A DNA stretch of 5,932 nt from Promethearchaeota archaeon (GTDB lineage: Archaea; Asgardarchaeota; Lokiarchaeia; Sigyniarchaeales; Promethearchaeaceae): contig WJKO01000612.1 of NCBI GenBank assembly GCA_014729055.1, positions 1 to 5,932 on the forward strand. The letters run 5' to 3'. Positions 1 through 5,932 of this stretch are shown piece by piece; within the stretch, counting starts at the first letter, position 1, and the number at the start of each line of letters is the position of its first letter. Under the pieces are notes generated by a model, which saw nothing but the letters and a program-made list of their open reading frames with translations, was not told where the DNA came from and did no database searches. The translations under genes and the position numbers were made by a program.

Positions 1-1211
1 TCAGCATTATACAGTTTTTTAAAAAAACGAATATATTTAAAGAAACTAAGATAATTCCCATTCCTTAATCTTTTTTCAACAAAGGCTTCCAATCCTCTAT
101 TATTAATCGCATTACGCATTTCTAAGATTTCAGATTGGAATAATGCTACATTATGTTTAGCTCTCAATAATCTTCCTTTTTCCCCTGGTTCGTCAAAATC
201 TTTCCTTTTTTTATGCCATGCTTTTCTCTTATCTGATATTTTATGATATGGTGCACAAGCAGAACATTCGCATTCCATAAATAACTCAATTTCATCTAAA
301 AGATCCTTACCACCACGTCTTTTCCTATTATGAATGAGATAAGGGCGATTATGTGTCTTTTTTTTTAGAAATCTGTCCGAAACACCTGGCAACTGTATTA
401 CACCATAGCCACTTTTTTGTACCCAACCGTTTGAATCTAAAGAATCAACACCACAATATACGGCGAGATAGGTCATAGTACCGCCGATACCAAAGGCATG
501 TATTAAAGAATGGGGTAATAAATGTCTTAAAAACAATAAATTATCGATAAACTGGTATTTTCCACCCAACAAATCTGTATTTGTCATCCGATGTACCATA
601 GGAACAAGACTACCGATACCGATGATAGATGGATAATTATCCCCATTATGTTTAATAACTTTATTGACCATTCTTCGTATTTGCATAAGATTGTAACCGT
701 GAACCACAGGCATGACATCAAATTTTCGACTATTGTGAGACTGAACGTAGGCATAGTTATCCAAAGTACCTTTTATTCGATCAGATTGCTCTTCATGACT
801 TAGATCGGGAAATAACGGATAATCTAACTGAACTGCAATATCAGGATTATAATGACTTTGAATTTGCAGCACTTTTTTTTGAGTATAATTTTCTTTTAAT
901 TTGTTTATATGAGAAGATGATTTCATAAGCTGAAATCCCCCACTATCTATTTTATGAGCAAATAAATTTTGTAAATCGTGAATAATTCTACTTCTTTTAT
1001 TATAGACATCTTGATATTCTAAATCATATGCGTTACTGAGAAAGGCCTCAATCTTCCCAGATCGAAATACATTTTTTTGAAAGTTAGGGCTTTCAATTAT
1101 AGATAAACCAAACCATAAAAGTGGCGTATTCAATTCTAAATTTTTAGAAATAATTAATTTACCCGTTCTATTAGTCCTTTGTTTCCCAAATTTAGTAATA
1201 TTGAATCTCAT
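1..1211 (-). CDS. TGT-superfamily transglycosylase, DpdA-like (3' end cut by window edge)
   Basis: The frame is open from ATG at 1211 to the window edge: 403 codons without a stop, so the C-terminus is missing. TGT enzymes swap a guanine in RNA or DNA for a 7-deazaguanine such as preQ0. Visible motifs: a 'GKL...NTPLLWFG' start to the barrel; DSGGFQ at 89-94 (family general acid/base Asp); D130 in 'VQLDYP' (base recognition); VVHG at 169-172, where many TGTs have VVQG; GIGSLVP at 198-204; HAFGIGG at 238-244; GVDSLDS at 254-260 with D259 as likely nucleophile; and zinc ligands C314, C316, C319 and H353 (in 'KHN'). All catalytic and metal positions are intact. The WFG segment, the 'DYPLFPDLS' stretch and 'DSLDSNGW' resemble, from memory, DpdA of DNA-modification islands more than tRNA TgtA. 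Whether a PUA domain follows, as in archaeal TgtA, cannot be seen. A GGAG lies 7 nt before the ATG. TGT superfamily is near certain; DNA as substrate is inference. Confidence 0.9.
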   Translation of the reverse strand, partial: MRFNITKFGKQRTNRTGKLIISKNLELNTPLLWFGLSIIESPNFQKNVFRSGKIEAFLSNAYDLEYQDVYNKRSRIIHDLQNLFAHKIDSGGFQLMKSSSHINKLKENYTQKKVLQIQSHYNPDIAVQLDYPLFPDLSHEEQSDRIKGTLDNYAYVQSHNSRKFDVMPVVHGYNLMQIRRMVNKVIKHNGDNYPSIIGIGSLVPMVHRMTNTDLLGGKYQFIDNLLFLRHLLPHSLIHAFGIGGTMTYLAVYCGVDSLDSNGWVQKSGYGVIQLPGVSDRFLKKKTHNRPYLIHNRKRRGGKDLLDEIELFMECECSACAPYHKISDKRKAWHKKRKDFDEPGEKGRLLRAKHNVALFQSEILEMRNAINNRGLEAFVEKRLRNGNYLSFFKYIRFFKKLYNA

Positions 1212-1218
1212 CAAGATT

Positions 1219-1222
1219 CTCC
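1219..1222 (-). promoter_or_regulatory. Ribosome binding site of the transglycosylase gene
   Basis: On the minus strand the sequence reads GGAG, then 7 nt, then ATG at 1211. Position and match to the anti-Shine-Dalgarno core are good and support 1211 as the start codon. Confidence 0.6.
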
Positions 1223-1297
1223 GATATGTTTTTATTAGCTATTAGTAAGTATTTTAACTTTTTTTTAAGAATACAGATGAGTATATTGACATAATAA

Positions 1298-1305
1298 AAT
1301 ATAAA
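1298..1305 (-). promoter_or_regulatory. Candidate TATA box for the transglycosylase gene
   Basis: The minus strand reads TTTATATT here. An archaeal TATA box at this place would start transcription near 1275, leaving a leader of about 64 nt that includes the GGAG site. The spacer is AT-rich, so a chance match is quite possible; another TATA-like string (CAATATAC on the minus strand) lies closer to the gene. Confidence 0.35.
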
Positions 1306-1365
1306 TCGTTTTGTTAATGTTACCTTAAATTTTCTAATAATACAGAACTTCTTGCAGGTTTATTA

Positions 1366-1377
1366 CTGATTAATCAG
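1366..1377. repeat. Perfect 12-bp palindrome, possible operator
   Basis: The sequence CTGATTAATCAG is its own reverse complement and lies about 60 bp from the candidate TATA box of the leftward gene and about 90 bp from that of the rightward gene. A dimeric regulator could bind it and control both genes. This is inference; a palindrome of this length rich in A and T can also arise by chance. Confidence 0.4.
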
Positions 1378-1462
1378 AAGTTGACGAAGTATTTTATTTA
1401 ATTTGAATAATTCTTCATTTGCGCCTAAAGATATATTGAAGAAATATTCGGATAATTTTCTG

Positions 1463-1470
1463 ATAATATA
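1463..1470 (+). promoter_or_regulatory. Candidate TATA box for the ArcS-like gene
   Basis: ATAATATA lies about 35-40 bp before the ATG at 1504. With usual archaeal spacing, transcription would begin around 1493-1497, giving a nearly leaderless mRNA. That fits the lack of any Shine-Dalgarno match before this ATG and argues against an upstream start at 1482. Confidence 0.4.
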
Positions 1471-1503
1471 CATTTACAAATATGAATACATCTAACATTA
1501 AGT

Positions 1504-2091
1504 ATGAGAAAAATTATCAAGGGTCAGAAACTAAAATTTACCTCAAAAAAAGCAACTACTTTTTATCTTAAAATTCTTAAAAAATGGAGATCTTTGATCC
1601 AAAATAAGGATTATCTGATATTTTTACCATGTGCATCTACAAAACCCATTCAGAATAGTCGCACTCACTGCTTTTTATCGCCGATTACAAGAACCTACAA
1701 TAAAAATGTAATGTTGGCTATCATTTCTGAACCACTAACAATCATACCATATTACGAAAAATTCTATCCAAATTATGATTATCTTCCTGAGGATTTATGG
1801 AAAGATGATTCTGAAGTACAGCTGTTTGTCGATAGGTTAAATGAATTCCATAAAATAACGCCATCTACTATAAAAGTATACTATATCGGCGGATCACATC
1901 ATTATAAGGTGTTAAAGAAAACCAAATGGAAATTCAAATACATTGAACCAAAACGCGGTTTAATTGGATATAAAGATGCAGCAACGAATCTTAAAGAGAA
2001 GATATTTCAGGAAAAGAAGCAAAAAAGGATCAAATTCAAGACAAATCAGATCAATATATCAAGGGTAGAAATTGCGCATACGTTTGCATAA
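1504..2091 (+). CDS. Stand-alone ArcS-like (DUF5591) core protein
   Basis: A 195-aa protein matching the catalytic core of archaeosine synthase ArcS, which converts a preQ0 base already inserted in tRNA to archaeosine (nitrile to amidine). The family signature PC-x3-KPY-x2-S-x2-H appears as PCASTKPIQNSRTH at 42-55 (C43, K47, S52 and H55 kept; Tyr replaced by Ile). It is followed by 'ISEPLTIIPYYEKFYP' at 74-89, matching the family's 'TSPLG.VP.E.E..YP', then an aromatic/acidic stretch ending DLW at 97-99. The tail (about 165-185) is very Lys-rich. Usual archaeal ArcS is several hundred residues with a TGT-like part and a PUA domain; both are absent. ATG 1504 is the first start after an in-frame TGA at 1483; no Shine-Dalgarno site is seen. 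It is divergent from the TGT-like gene, so the two probably act in sequence on the same nucleic acid. Family assignment rests on motif recall; DNA as substrate is inference. Confidence 0.75.
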   Translation: MRKIIKGQKLKFTSKKATTFYLKILKKWRSLIQNKDYLIFLPCASTKPIQNSRTHCFLSPITRTYNKNVMLAIISEPLTIIPYYEKFYPNYDYLPEDLWKDDSEVQLFVDRLNEFHKITPSTIKVYYIGGSHHYKVLKKTKWKFKYIEPKRGLIGYKDAATNLKEKIFQEKKQKRIKFKTNQINISRVEIAHTFA

Positions 2092-2101
2092 GACATGCCA
2101 G

Positions 2102-2129
2102 ATTGCTTTAATAGTTAAATTGCTTTAAT
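2102..2129. repeat. Tandem 11-bp direct repeat
   Basis: ATTGCTTTAAT occurs at 2102-2112 and again at 2119-2129, a 17-bp period. It lies about 90-110 bp upstream of the candidate TATA box of the downstream operon and could be a regulator site, or just a small duplication. Confidence 0.4.
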
Positions 2130-2207
2130 TCTGCATTGGGAATTACTAAATTTACAATATGATAATAGTCTGAATGAATTGAAAATCGGATTGAATACCA
2201 ATCATGC

Positions 2208-2223
2208 AAAAAATAATATATAA
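2208..2223 (+). promoter_or_regulatory. Candidate BRE/TATA promoter of the nurA-herA operon
   Basis: An A-run (2208-2213), acceptable as a purine-rich BRE, is followed by TAATATATAA (2214-2223). Expected transcription start is around 2243-2249, giving a leader of roughly 55 nt before the nuclease gene and including the short leader frame. A second TATA-like string (TTATATAG, about 2239-2246) lies nearer. Confidence 0.45.
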
Positions 2224-2261
2224 GTAGAGAAAAGTAAATTATATAGAGATCCGCTAGTATT

Positions 2262-2303
2262 ATGACTAATTTGAAAAAAGATCGATTACGAGTGTTAATA
2301 TAA
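2262..2303 (+). CDS. Possible 13-aa leader peptide overlapping the nurA start
   Basis: ATG at 2262 opens a 13-codon frame (MTNLKKDRLRVLI) whose TAA shares its last base with the ATG of the nuclease gene (TAATG). Such overlap is typical of translational coupling, and the nuclease gene has no clear Shine-Dalgarno site of its own. No good site precedes this ATG either, so it may be chance. No function is claimed. Confidence 0.25.
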   Translation: MTNLKKDRLRVLI

Positions 2304-3493
2304 TGGAAGAAAATGAATTAAGATTTTCAAGTCATTTAGAATTGATTTCACAGGCAAGAAAAGCAGGTGTCGAGAATTTCAAAATACTTAAAGAGCGAAA
2401 AGACTTAATCACTAATAACTCTGGGCTTTTTTATAAATATTATACTAATTTGACTCTTTCGAAAGCTAGCAATCCATATCTAAAAAAATCTATTGTTTCT
2501 ATAGATGGCAGTAATCAAGAAATAAATACATCGGGTCAAATAGTTTATGTTCCAATATCCATTGCAAGAGTGCATCTTCAAGCACCAAAATTTAATATTA
2601 AGTTGAAGAATATTCCTTATTTTGAAGAAATAAAAATTATGGATGCAGAAGGTCACGCAAAAGTTGAAAAAAATCAAAATTTTGTTAAATTCTATGGAAA
2701 ATTTAAGCGCGATAGAAAAAAGGTTGAGAGCTCTATTAAATCTAATATTAATTTCTTGATGCTCAAGTATGAAACAGAATCTATAGGGGATTTAGCGGAT
2801 CAAATTGATCGAAAAGAGATAACGAAACCCTCAATCTTGTTTTTGGACGGACCAATAATAGATCCTCCAATAAACTCTTTACTATCACTGATAGAATTAC
2901 GATGTAATGTTTTAAAGCGTCTTTTAAAAAGTGGAGTCACAATAATCGGAATAACCAAAAGAATATTCCAGAATGTGTATCTAAATCATCTCCGTAGAAC
3001 ATTGGGAAAAAATACGAAAATTCATAAAATTCTTAAGACATTTAATGATGATTTCGGATTCTTTAATGCAATTTTTAACATGAATATAGCTAAAAATCCA
3101 AGACGAAGTCCTATATTTAATGTTGGAAATTTAAATCTTAGTAAAAGTAATAAAGTTTTCCAAGAATGGGCATTATATCGAGATTATGGGATCGAATTTG
3201 ACAGCTGTTATTATATGAATGCCATGGGTGTTAGAGTAATCAAAGTAGATATTTTAACTACACCAACAATTAAGCATGTTGATCACGATTATTCTAACTT
3301 TTTTGATGCCATTGGCAAATTAACATATCCGAGATTCTCAATACCCTTGCCAGTTTATTTCGCACATGAATATGCTAATATCAGGAATGAAACGTTACAG
3401 TTGATAAAAAAGGTTATTCTGAATAAAGTAGCCAATATGGATCCATTAATGTTAATCACAAATCCACCAATCGACATGTATGATATAATATAA
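2303..3493 (+). CDS. nurA: NurA-family 5'-3' nuclease
   Basis: A 396-aa protein of NurA type, a Mn-dependent RNase H-fold nuclease that degrades DNA ends and is driven by the HerA translocase in archaeal end resection. Motifs in family order: 'VSIDGSN' at 65-71 (metal ligand D68); 'LFLDGP' at 179-184 (D182); a helix then 'IIGITK' at 214-219, matching the family 'GVsK' segment; 'VRVIKVDIL' around D316; and the C-terminal 'YPRFSIPLPVYFAHEYA' ending in H355, matching the family's Pro-rich stretch and conserved His. Length is within the family range, and the acidic and His catalytic positions appear intact. The herA gene follows after 12 bp, the classical arrangement, so the products very likely form a complex. 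The ATG at 2303 overlaps a short upstream frame; no Shine-Dalgarno site is seen. The family call is firm; use in defence rather than repair is inference. Confidence 0.88.
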   Translation: MEENELRFSSHLELISQARKAGVENFKILKERKDLITNNSGLFYKYYTNLTLSKASNPYLKKSIVSIDGSNQEINTSGQIVYVPISIARVHLQAPKFNIKLKNIPYFEEIKIMDAEGHAKVEKNQNFVKFYGKFKRDRKKVESSIKSNINFLMLKYETESIGDLADQIDRKEITKPSILFLDGPIIDPPINSLLSLIELRCNVLKRLLKSGVTIIGITKRIFQNVYLNHLRRTLGKNTKIHKILKTFNDDFGFFNAIFNMNIAKNPRRSPIFNVGNLNLSKSNKVFQEWALYRDYGIEFDSCYYMNAMGVRVIKVDILTTPTIKHVDHDYSNFFDAIGKLTYPRFSIPLPVYFAHEYANIRNETLQLIKKVILNKVANMDPLMLITNPPIDMYDII

Positions 3494-3499
3494 AGAGGT
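3494..3499 (+). promoter_or_regulatory. Ribosome binding site of herA; decides the start
   Basis: AGAGGT begins right after the nuclease stop codon. Its spacing is 6 nt to ATG 3506 but only 3 nt to the TTG at 3503, so ATG 3506 is the better start. This is the strongest Shine-Dalgarno match in the operon. Confidence 0.6.
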
Positions 3500-3505
3500 A
3501 TATTG

Positions 3506-5308
3506 ATGAATAAATTAAATAAAAACGGTAAAGATGAAAATATAATAGGAGTGATCTTAACACAATCAACGACATCAAGAGCGGTTTTTCAGCTTCGATA
3601 TGGATGGGAGCGAACTAATCGAATATTTGAGGGCATGATTGTTCTAATACGTATTAAAGATACAAAACAGAGAGTATTAGGTAGAATTGAATCAATTGTT
3701 CCTAACAATGAATTGTTTAGAAGTGGAAATATATTTAGTGATGCGAGAAAAAATGGAATACCATTACCCTCTTCATTTGCTCAATCTTGGGTTCTTGTCG
3801 AAACTCAGATTTTACTTAATGTTGACAATTTAGGTGCTGTTACTATTCCTCCATCACCAGGCGATAAAGTTTTTCTAATTACACCTGAAGAAGCTGAAGA
3901 GTATTTATTTAAAAGAACTAAAAATAATCCAGATATTAAATTTGGACACCTTCATGGTTATGCCCCACGACCTAAGAAAAACGACGGTATACCGATCCCT
4001 TTAAATATAGATAATCTTCCGATGCATATAGGAATTTTCGGAGTTACTGGAGGGGGCAAATCTTATGATACTGGTGTTCTAATCGAAAGGTTATTATCAA
4101 TTAAGAGTCTCGATAGTAATGGTAATTTTTTAGGAAAGATTTCTTATCCGTCAATAATCATTGATGCACATGGAGACTATTTGTGTTATTTCCGACACGC
4201 CCGTGAAAAATCATTTGTCTATTCAAGTTCTCTCGATTTCAATCTAGATAATTTTAGACATTTTGTATTCCCCAAGGTCTATAATAAAAGAAGAGATCAA
4301 GGAGAAAATCTTCGGAATGTTAAAAGAGTTGCAGTAAACTTCAATTTACTCAATCCTCGCGAAATAAGTGAATTAATTGTATTATATTATCATGGGGTTG
4401 TTGGTGTTGGAGAAAAACAAATAACGACCTTAACTCAAGTTTTGAGGAAAAAAAAAGAATCTAACGAGAAATTAGACTTAAATAAACTGATAAGCACAGA
4501 AGATGGTATCAAAGAAATTATGAACTTTATTATAACTAAACAAAAAAATTTATCGGGTAAATCAGAAGAGGAATATGTTTATACTAGTTCCCCTACAAAA
4601 AATGCCTTAGAACGGATCTTAACGAAATTCTATGATGAAGTTGAATATTTTCACCAATTATTATCTTCCCCCTCCCCTTTCAAAAAAGAAGAATATATAG
4701 ATACAATCATTATGAATGGATTAGTGAATATTATCGATTTCTCTGCCGAGGGATCTGCATCCGCAGAAATTAAAGTTAAACAATTCTTCATGTCATATTT
4801 AGCAACTATATTATTTAATCGTTTTAGACGTTACAATATTGAGGAAGATCAAAAATATCATTTATTCTTTTTAATAGAAGAGGCGCAAATATATTGTCCA
4901 TCCTCATCATATGATATATCTGCATCACTTGCAAAAGAAAAAATACGAGCCATTGCTACACAAGGGCGCAAATTCGGGCTAGCCTTGGGTATTATTACAC
5001 AACGACCATCGTTTGTTGATCAAATAGTTCTTTCTCAATTGAATTCATTTGTGATTCATAGAATTGCTGCAGCGGATATTAGTCTAATTAGGAAAATTGT
5101 TGGAAATCTTCCAGAATCAATTTTACATAAATTAACAACGTTAAGGACGGGAAATATAATTATATCTGGACAAATGAATTTTCTTCCGTTTCCGTTGTGG
5201 GGTGAAGTTGTAGGTTCAGTTGAAAGACTAATAAAACCTGATGTGGGAGAAGTAAAACCATCAATAGATTTATATAACTTACAAAATAAAAAAGTAATAG
5301 AAAAATAG
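3506..5308 (+). CDS. herA: HerA-family hexameric DNA translocase/helicase
   Basis: A 600-aa HerA/FtsK-superfamily ATPase (a TTG at 3503 would add one residue). HerA hexamers pump double-stranded DNA and power the NurA nuclease. An N-terminal HAS-barrel spans about 10-95 ('IIGVILTQS...', 'GMIVLIRIKD'). Walker A is GVTGGGKS at 179-186 (K185). 'IIDAHGDY' lies just after the first helical layer, as in the family. A long charged helical insertion covers about 260-420. Walker B is 'FFLIEEAQ' with E458 and E459; the usual final His is Gln. The arginine-finger segment 'QGRKFG' (R488) and 'ITQRPS' (499-501 = QRP) follow, then 'VLSQLNSFVIHRI' and a C-terminal 'LRTGNIIISGQ' strand. Length and domain order match archaeal HerA, and the machinery looks intact. 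It sits 12 bp after nurA and 39 bp before another ATPase gene. Role in repair versus antiviral defence cannot be read from the protein alone. Confidence 0.93.
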   Translation: MNKLNKNGKDENIIGVILTQSTTSRAVFQLRYGWERTNRIFEGMIVLIRIKDTKQRVLGRIESIVPNNELFRSGNIFSDARKNGIPLPSSFAQSWVLVETQILLNVDNLGAVTIPPSPGDKVFLITPEEAEEYLFKRTKNNPDIKFGHLHGYAPRPKKNDGIPIPLNIDNLPMHIGIFGVTGGGKSYDTGVLIERLLSIKSLDSNGNFLGKISYPSIIIDAHGDYLCYFRHAREKSFVYSSSLDFNLDNFRHFVFPKVYNKRRDQGENLRNVKRVAVNFNLLNPREISELIVLYYHGVVGVGEKQITTLTQVLRKKKESNEKLDLNKLISTEDGIKEIMNFIITKQKNLSGKSEEEYVYTSSPTKNALERILTKFYDEVEYFHQLLSSPSPFKKEEYIDTIIMNGLVNIIDFSAEGSASAEIKVKQFFMSYLATILFNRFRRYNIEEDQKYHLFFLIEEAQIYCPSSSYDISASLAKEKIRAIATQGRKFGLALGIITQRPSFVDQIVLSQLNSFVIHRIAAADISLIRKIVGNLPESILHKLTTLRTGNIIISGQMNFLPFPLWGEVVGSVERLIKPDVGEVKPSIDLYNLQNKKVIEK

Positions 5309-5335
5309 ACGCTATATACATTAAAATGTAAAGAT

Positions 5336-5340
5336 CAGGA
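5336..5340 (+). promoter_or_regulatory. Possible ribosome binding site of the downstream ATPase gene
   Basis: CAGGA with a 7-nt spacer precedes ATG 5348. It is a moderate match and supports that start. A TATA-like CTATATAC at 5312-5319 in the same 39-bp gap could give an extra, nearly leaderless transcript, but co-transcription with herA is simpler. Confidence 0.4.
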
Positions 5341-5347
5341 ATTTATT

Positions 5348-5932
5348 ATGTTATTAAACAAAATATTAAAGACAGAAAAACCAACTAGAATAATCCCAGA
5401 AACTACTACAGATGATTGGGATTTAAGACTGGATTTTAGCTTTCCAGAGATTGATCAACTGATTCAGCTTGTTGAAGCATTATATGTCGATGATGTGCAG
5501 ACAAGTGGAAAGATTGTAAAGGGTGGGTGGGGTACTGGAAAAACACATTTTCGTAAATATTTAGAAACAATTTCACAGAATAAGAATTCTGTGTTTATTG
5601 AAAGTTCGATGGGTAGAATTTGTAATGTATACGAAGATAAGAACAAAAAATATTGCAAGCTTATATATAATCACTCTAATCCTTCAGTACGATTTTTGAC
5701 TGCTTTTTTCATTTCTGCTGAGGAAAATGGTTTTTTAGATGAGAAAGAAATAATCGGTTTCGAAAACTTTGGGGATCCTATTGTTTATGTAGAGAGGTAT
5801 TTAGAATCTTTTTTAGATAAACACGACTTCATTACAATTTTTATCGATGAAATGGAGGAATTAGGAGATCGAAATAATGCGAACATGGTTCTTCAAGATT
5901 TAGCATCTCTCTTTCATGAAGAAGAAATGAAA
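5348..5932 (+). CDS. P-loop ATPase, BREX/AAA-like (3' end cut by window edge)
   Basis: ATG 5348 opens a frame of 195 codons that reaches the window edge without a stop, so only the N-terminal part is seen. Walker A is GGWGTGKTH at 59-67 (K65, T66). Walker B is 'ITIFIDEMEEL' with D167 and E168. Between them lie 'SVFIESS' and 'NPSVRFLTAFF', the layout of an ASCE-class ATPase. A region before Walker A, 'FSFPEIDQLIQLVEALY' (30-46), resembles the helical lead-in of P-loop proteins in defence islands; the overall look recalls BREX ATP-binding proteins (DUF2791/BrxC-D) or Orc/Cdc6-type AAA+ proteins, but I cannot decide between them. No Rad50 hallmark is seen: there is no coiled coil after Walker A and Walker B follows within about 100 residues. 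It lies 39 bp after herA on the same strand, so it is likely an operon partner. ATPase: firm; family and role: open. Confidence 0.75.
   Translation, partial: MLLNKILKTEKPTRIIPETTTDDWDLRLDFSFPEIDQLIQLVEALYVDDVQTSGKIVKGGWGTGKTHFRKYLETISQNKNSVFIESSMGRICNVYEDKNKKYCKLIYNHSNPSVRFLTAFFISAEENGFLDEKEIIGFENFGDPIVYVERYLESFLDKHDFITIFIDEMEELGDRNNANMVLQDLASLFHEEEMK

Larger units (their letters stand above)
1212..1503. other. Divergent intergenic control region
   Basis: This 292-bp spacer separates two divergently transcribed genes. It holds TATA-like boxes for both directions, a perfect 12-bp palindrome near the middle and an imperfect 15-bp repeat at 1328-1342 and 1454-1468. I see no convincing gene, tRNA or structured RNA. 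A short frame from ATG at 1482 (29 codons) overlaps the next gene out of frame and is not supported as a gene. Confidence 0.6.
2092..2302. other. Intergenic region before the nuclease-translocase operon
   Basis: This 211-bp gap contains an 11-bp direct repeat, a TATA-like box and a 13-codon leader frame whose stop overlaps the next start codon. No terminator hairpin with a T run is evident after the ArcS-like gene, so read-through into the next operon cannot be ruled out. Confidence 0.5.

Noticed and set aside
591..803. Plus-strand 70-codon open frame
   Set aside because: It lies wholly antisense inside the transglycosylase gene, whose motifs are conserved across this stretch; the predicted peptide resembles nothing and has no ribosome binding site.
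1346..1382. Inverted repeat AACTTCT...AGAAGTT as a hairpin or terminator
   Set aside because: The stem is only 7 bp with a 23-nt loop, has no following T run, and overlaps the better palindrome.
1482..1571. 29-codon frame from ATG 1482, overlapping the ArcS-like gene start in another frame
   Set aside because: It is short, has no ribosome binding site, and would begin upstream of the transcription start expected from the TATA-like box at 1463-1470.
2480..2677. Minus-strand 65-codon open frame
   Set aside because: It is antisense to the NurA gene across its first catalytic motif; composition (Phe, Ile, Asn, Cys rich) is that of a shadow frame.
5464..5658. Minus-strand 64-codon open frame
   Set aside because: It is antisense to the Walker A region of the terminal ATPase gene and is explained as a shadow of it.
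1..5932. CRISPR array, tRNA or rRNA genes, or insertion sequence ends
   Set aside because: No regularly spaced repeats, cloverleaf-like conserved arms, transposase motifs or matching terminal inverted repeats were seen.

Overview
The window is AT-rich (about 30% G+C by eye) and is most likely archaeal DNA, chromosomal or from an archaeal virus or other mobile element. Three things point to archaea: an ArcS-type (DUF5591) protein, a nurA-herA gene pair, and TATA-like boxes ahead of the genes. Shine-Dalgarno-like sites are also present. I see nothing that fixes a lineage, and a bacterial or viral origin is not excluded.

Left part (1-2091): two genes of 7-deazaguanine nucleic acid chemistry are transcribed divergently from a 292-bp spacer. 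On the minus strand, running off the left edge, is a transglycosylase of the TGT superfamily. It has the DSGGFQ, DSLDS and zinc-site motifs, and looks closer to the DNA-modifying DpdA group than to ordinary archaeal TgtA. On the plus strand is a 195-aa stand-alone version of the ArcS catalytic core, the enzyme family that converts the preQ0 nitrile into the archaeosine amidine. The spacer holds candidate promoters for both genes, a perfect 12-bp palindrome and an imperfect 15-bp repeat.

Right part (2262-5932): after a 211-bp gap with its own TATA-like box come a NurA-family nuclease (396 aa), a HerA-family hexameric DNA translocase (600 aa, 12 bp downstream with a good Shine-Dalgarno site) and the first 195 codons of another P-loop ATPase (39 bp downstream) that runs off the right edge. 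The three probably form one operon. NurA and HerA are known to work together as a DNA-resection machine, usually with Mre11-Rad50. Here the window shows no Mre11 or Rad50; an uncharacterised ATPase, distantly like those of BREX-type defence loci, follows instead.

Working hypothesis (inference): the two halves form one island in which DpdA-like and ArcS-like enzymes place a modified 7-deazaguanine in DNA, while the NurA-HerA-ATPase module processes or degrades DNA lacking the mark. This would be analogous to bacterial dpd modification-restriction islands but with a different effector. Chance adjacency of a tRNA-modification pair and a repair operon remains possible.
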